Below are positions 63,205-64,000 of a DNA stretch of 64,000 bases, piece by piece (the stretch's first letter is position 1; each line of letters starts with the position of its first letter). The notes beneath the pieces were generated by a model that saw only the letters and a list, made by a program, of their open reading frames with translations, searched no databases and was not told the DNA's origin. The stretch comes from Gemmatimonadaceae bacterium (GTDB lineage: Bacteria; Gemmatimonadota; Gemmatimonadetes; Gemmatimonadales; Gemmatimonadaceae): NCBI GenBank assembly GCA_016720905.1, contig JADKJT010000007.1, positions 124,001 through 188,000 of the forward strand, in the 5' to 3' direction. A program made the translations under genes and the position numbers.

Positions 63205-63206
63205 AA

Positions 63207-63629
63207 TCAGTCCTTCACCGTGATGCCCATCGAACGCGCCGCACCGGCCATCATCGCGATGGCACTGTCGACGGAATCGCAGTTGAGATCGGGCATCTTG
63301 AGCTCGGCGATCTTCTTGAGCTGCGCGCGGGAAATCGTTCCCACCTTCACCTTGTTCGGCTGACCCGACCCCTTTTCGACGCCCACTTCCTTCTTGATGA
63401 GCTCCGCCGCCGGCGGAGTCTTCAGGATGAACGTGAACGACTTGTCTCCGTAGATCGTGACTTCGACCGGGATGATCATATCACCACCCTGCGTCCGAGC
63501 GTTGAACTCTTTGCAGAATGCCATGATGTTGATTCCCTGGGGGCCGAGAGCCGTACCCACGGGCGGCGCCGGGTTCGCCTTGCCGCTTGGAATCTGCAGC
63601 TTGACGAATCCAGTGACCTTCTTTGCCAT
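63207..63629 (-). CDS. rplK: 50S ribosomal protein L11
   Basis: 140 residues. It starts MAKKVTGFVKLQIPSGKANP, then APPVGTALGPQGINIMAFCKEFN, and ends in the 23S-binding domain (RAQLKKIAELKMPDLN, GAARSMGITVKD). It forms the GTPase-associated centre. The 171-bp gap to nusG contains a heptamer array and an inverted repeat (CTACCAC 63681-63687, GTGGTAG 63707-63713). Confidence 0.98.
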   Translation of the reverse strand: MAKKVTGFVKLQIPSGKANPAPPVGTALGPQGINIMAFCKEFNARTQGGDMIIPVEVTIYGDKSFTFILKTPPAAELIKKEVGVEKGSGQPNKVKVGTISRAQLKKIAELKMPDLNCDSVDSAIAMMAGAARSMGITVKD

Positions 63630-63733
63630 GCGTGATCCTCATCGCAAGTTCCGCGTCCGGACAGTCCGAGTGCGGTCGTGCTACCACGGAAATCTTTTGC
63701 GTCGCTGTGGTAGGCGACGGTACTGTGTACCGG

Positions 63734-63803
63734 GTACTTAGTACTTAGTACTTGGTACTTGGTACTTGGTACTTGGTACTTGGTACTTGGTACTGAGTCC
63801 TCA
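63734..63803. repeat. Heptamer repeat array, family B (GTACTTG), about 10 units
   Basis: Two GTACTTA, six GTACTTG, one GTACTGA and one GTCCTCA unit in perfect 7-bp phase. The last unit contains the nusG stop codon (63801-63803 on the minus strand). It lies inside the nusG-rplK gap of the transcription/ribosomal operon. Confidence 0.95.
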
Positions 63804-64000
63804 GTACCCTCTCAACTGCAGGTAGTCGAGCTCAACACTCGTCGGGCGGCCAAACAAACTGACCGAGACGCGCACCTTGCCCTTGTCCGGCAGTACTTCC
63901 TCGACCGTGCCGTTGAAATCGGCGAACGGGCCCTCGGTAATCGCCACCGGCTGACCGATCAGGAATGGAATCTCTTCCTTCACCGGGGCCTCGTCGGTCG
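63801..64000 (-). CDS. nusG: Transcription termination/antitermination protein NusG, C-terminal part
   Basis: The last 65 residues of NusG; the 5' end lies beyond the window. The KOW domain is visible: GQPVAITEGPFADFNGTVEE, KGKVRVSVSLFGRPTSVELDY, and a closing LQLRGY. The preceding residues TDEAPVKEEIPF are the linker. Position just upstream of rplK supports the call. The KOW domain contacts Rho or S10 (NusE). Confidence 0.93.
   Translation of the reverse strand, partial: TDEAPVKEEIPFLIGQPVAITEGPFADFNGTVEEVLPDKGKVRVSVSLFGRPTSVELDYLQLRGY

Overview
The window is a high-GC bacterial chromosome segment, nearly all of it coding. I infer Gemmatimonadota or a close relative. The supporting traits are two PEP-CTERM surface proteins, a GWxTD/TPR protein, a Ser/Thr kinase with a periplasmic domain, a secreted M28 peptidase and a leadered DinB-family protein. 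The inference comes from gene content only; no 16S rRNA or tRNA gene is visible.

Left part (1-21000): housekeeping and accessory genes in short operons. These are a GAF protein that resembles an inactive histidine kinase, a secreted beta-lactamase-fold serine hydrolase, an Arg-rich secreted peptide, glyS, a YpdA-like flavoprotein, purA, a DUF456 membrane protein and a DapA-family lyase/aldolase. Next come pilT (tail shifted at a poly-G run), a D-2-hydroxyacid dehydrogenase coupled to trpS, an inositol-monophosphatase, a fused FtcD and a small lipoprotein. They are followed by an unusual trio (GT2 glycosyltransferase, leaderless SsuA/THI5-like protein, PaaK-like adenylate-forming enzyme), an M28 peptidase and a frameshifted DinB-like gene.

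Middle and right (21309-37856 and 48124-64000): on the minus strand lies a ribosomal/transcription super-cluster. Read in its transcription direction it is nusG (partial), rplK, rplA, rplJ, rplL, rpoB, rpoC, [PEP-CTERM protein; a Ser/Thr kinase on the plus strand], rpsL, rpsG, [about 10 kb of other genes], fusA, tuf, rpsJ, rplC, rplD, rplW, rplB, rpsS, rplV, rpsC, rplP, rpmC, rpsQ, rplN, rplX, rplE, rpsN, rpsH, rplF, rplR, rpsE, rpmD, rplO, secY, adk, map. The alpha operon (infA/rpmJ/rpsM/rpsK/rpsD/rpoA/rplQ) does not follow map.

The 10 kb between rpsG and fusA holds a PEP-CTERM gene, a plus-strand five-gene cluster (wecB-type epimerase, YaiO-like outer-membrane barrel, polytopic membrane protein, processive GT2 synthase, bactofilin-like protein) that looks like a synthase-dependent exopolysaccharide locus, and on the minus strand a GWxTD protein and a small secreted protein. 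It splits the normally contiguous rpsL-rpsG-fusA-tuf string.

The most striking non-coding signal is two families of heptanucleotide arrays lying at or just after stop codons: GTCTCCC/GGGAGAC, three copies of which carry a conserved hairpin with an 8-nt loop, and GTACTTG/AAGTACC. Three of them sit inside otherwise conserved operons (nusG|rplK, rpsN|rpsH, rpsJ|rplC).
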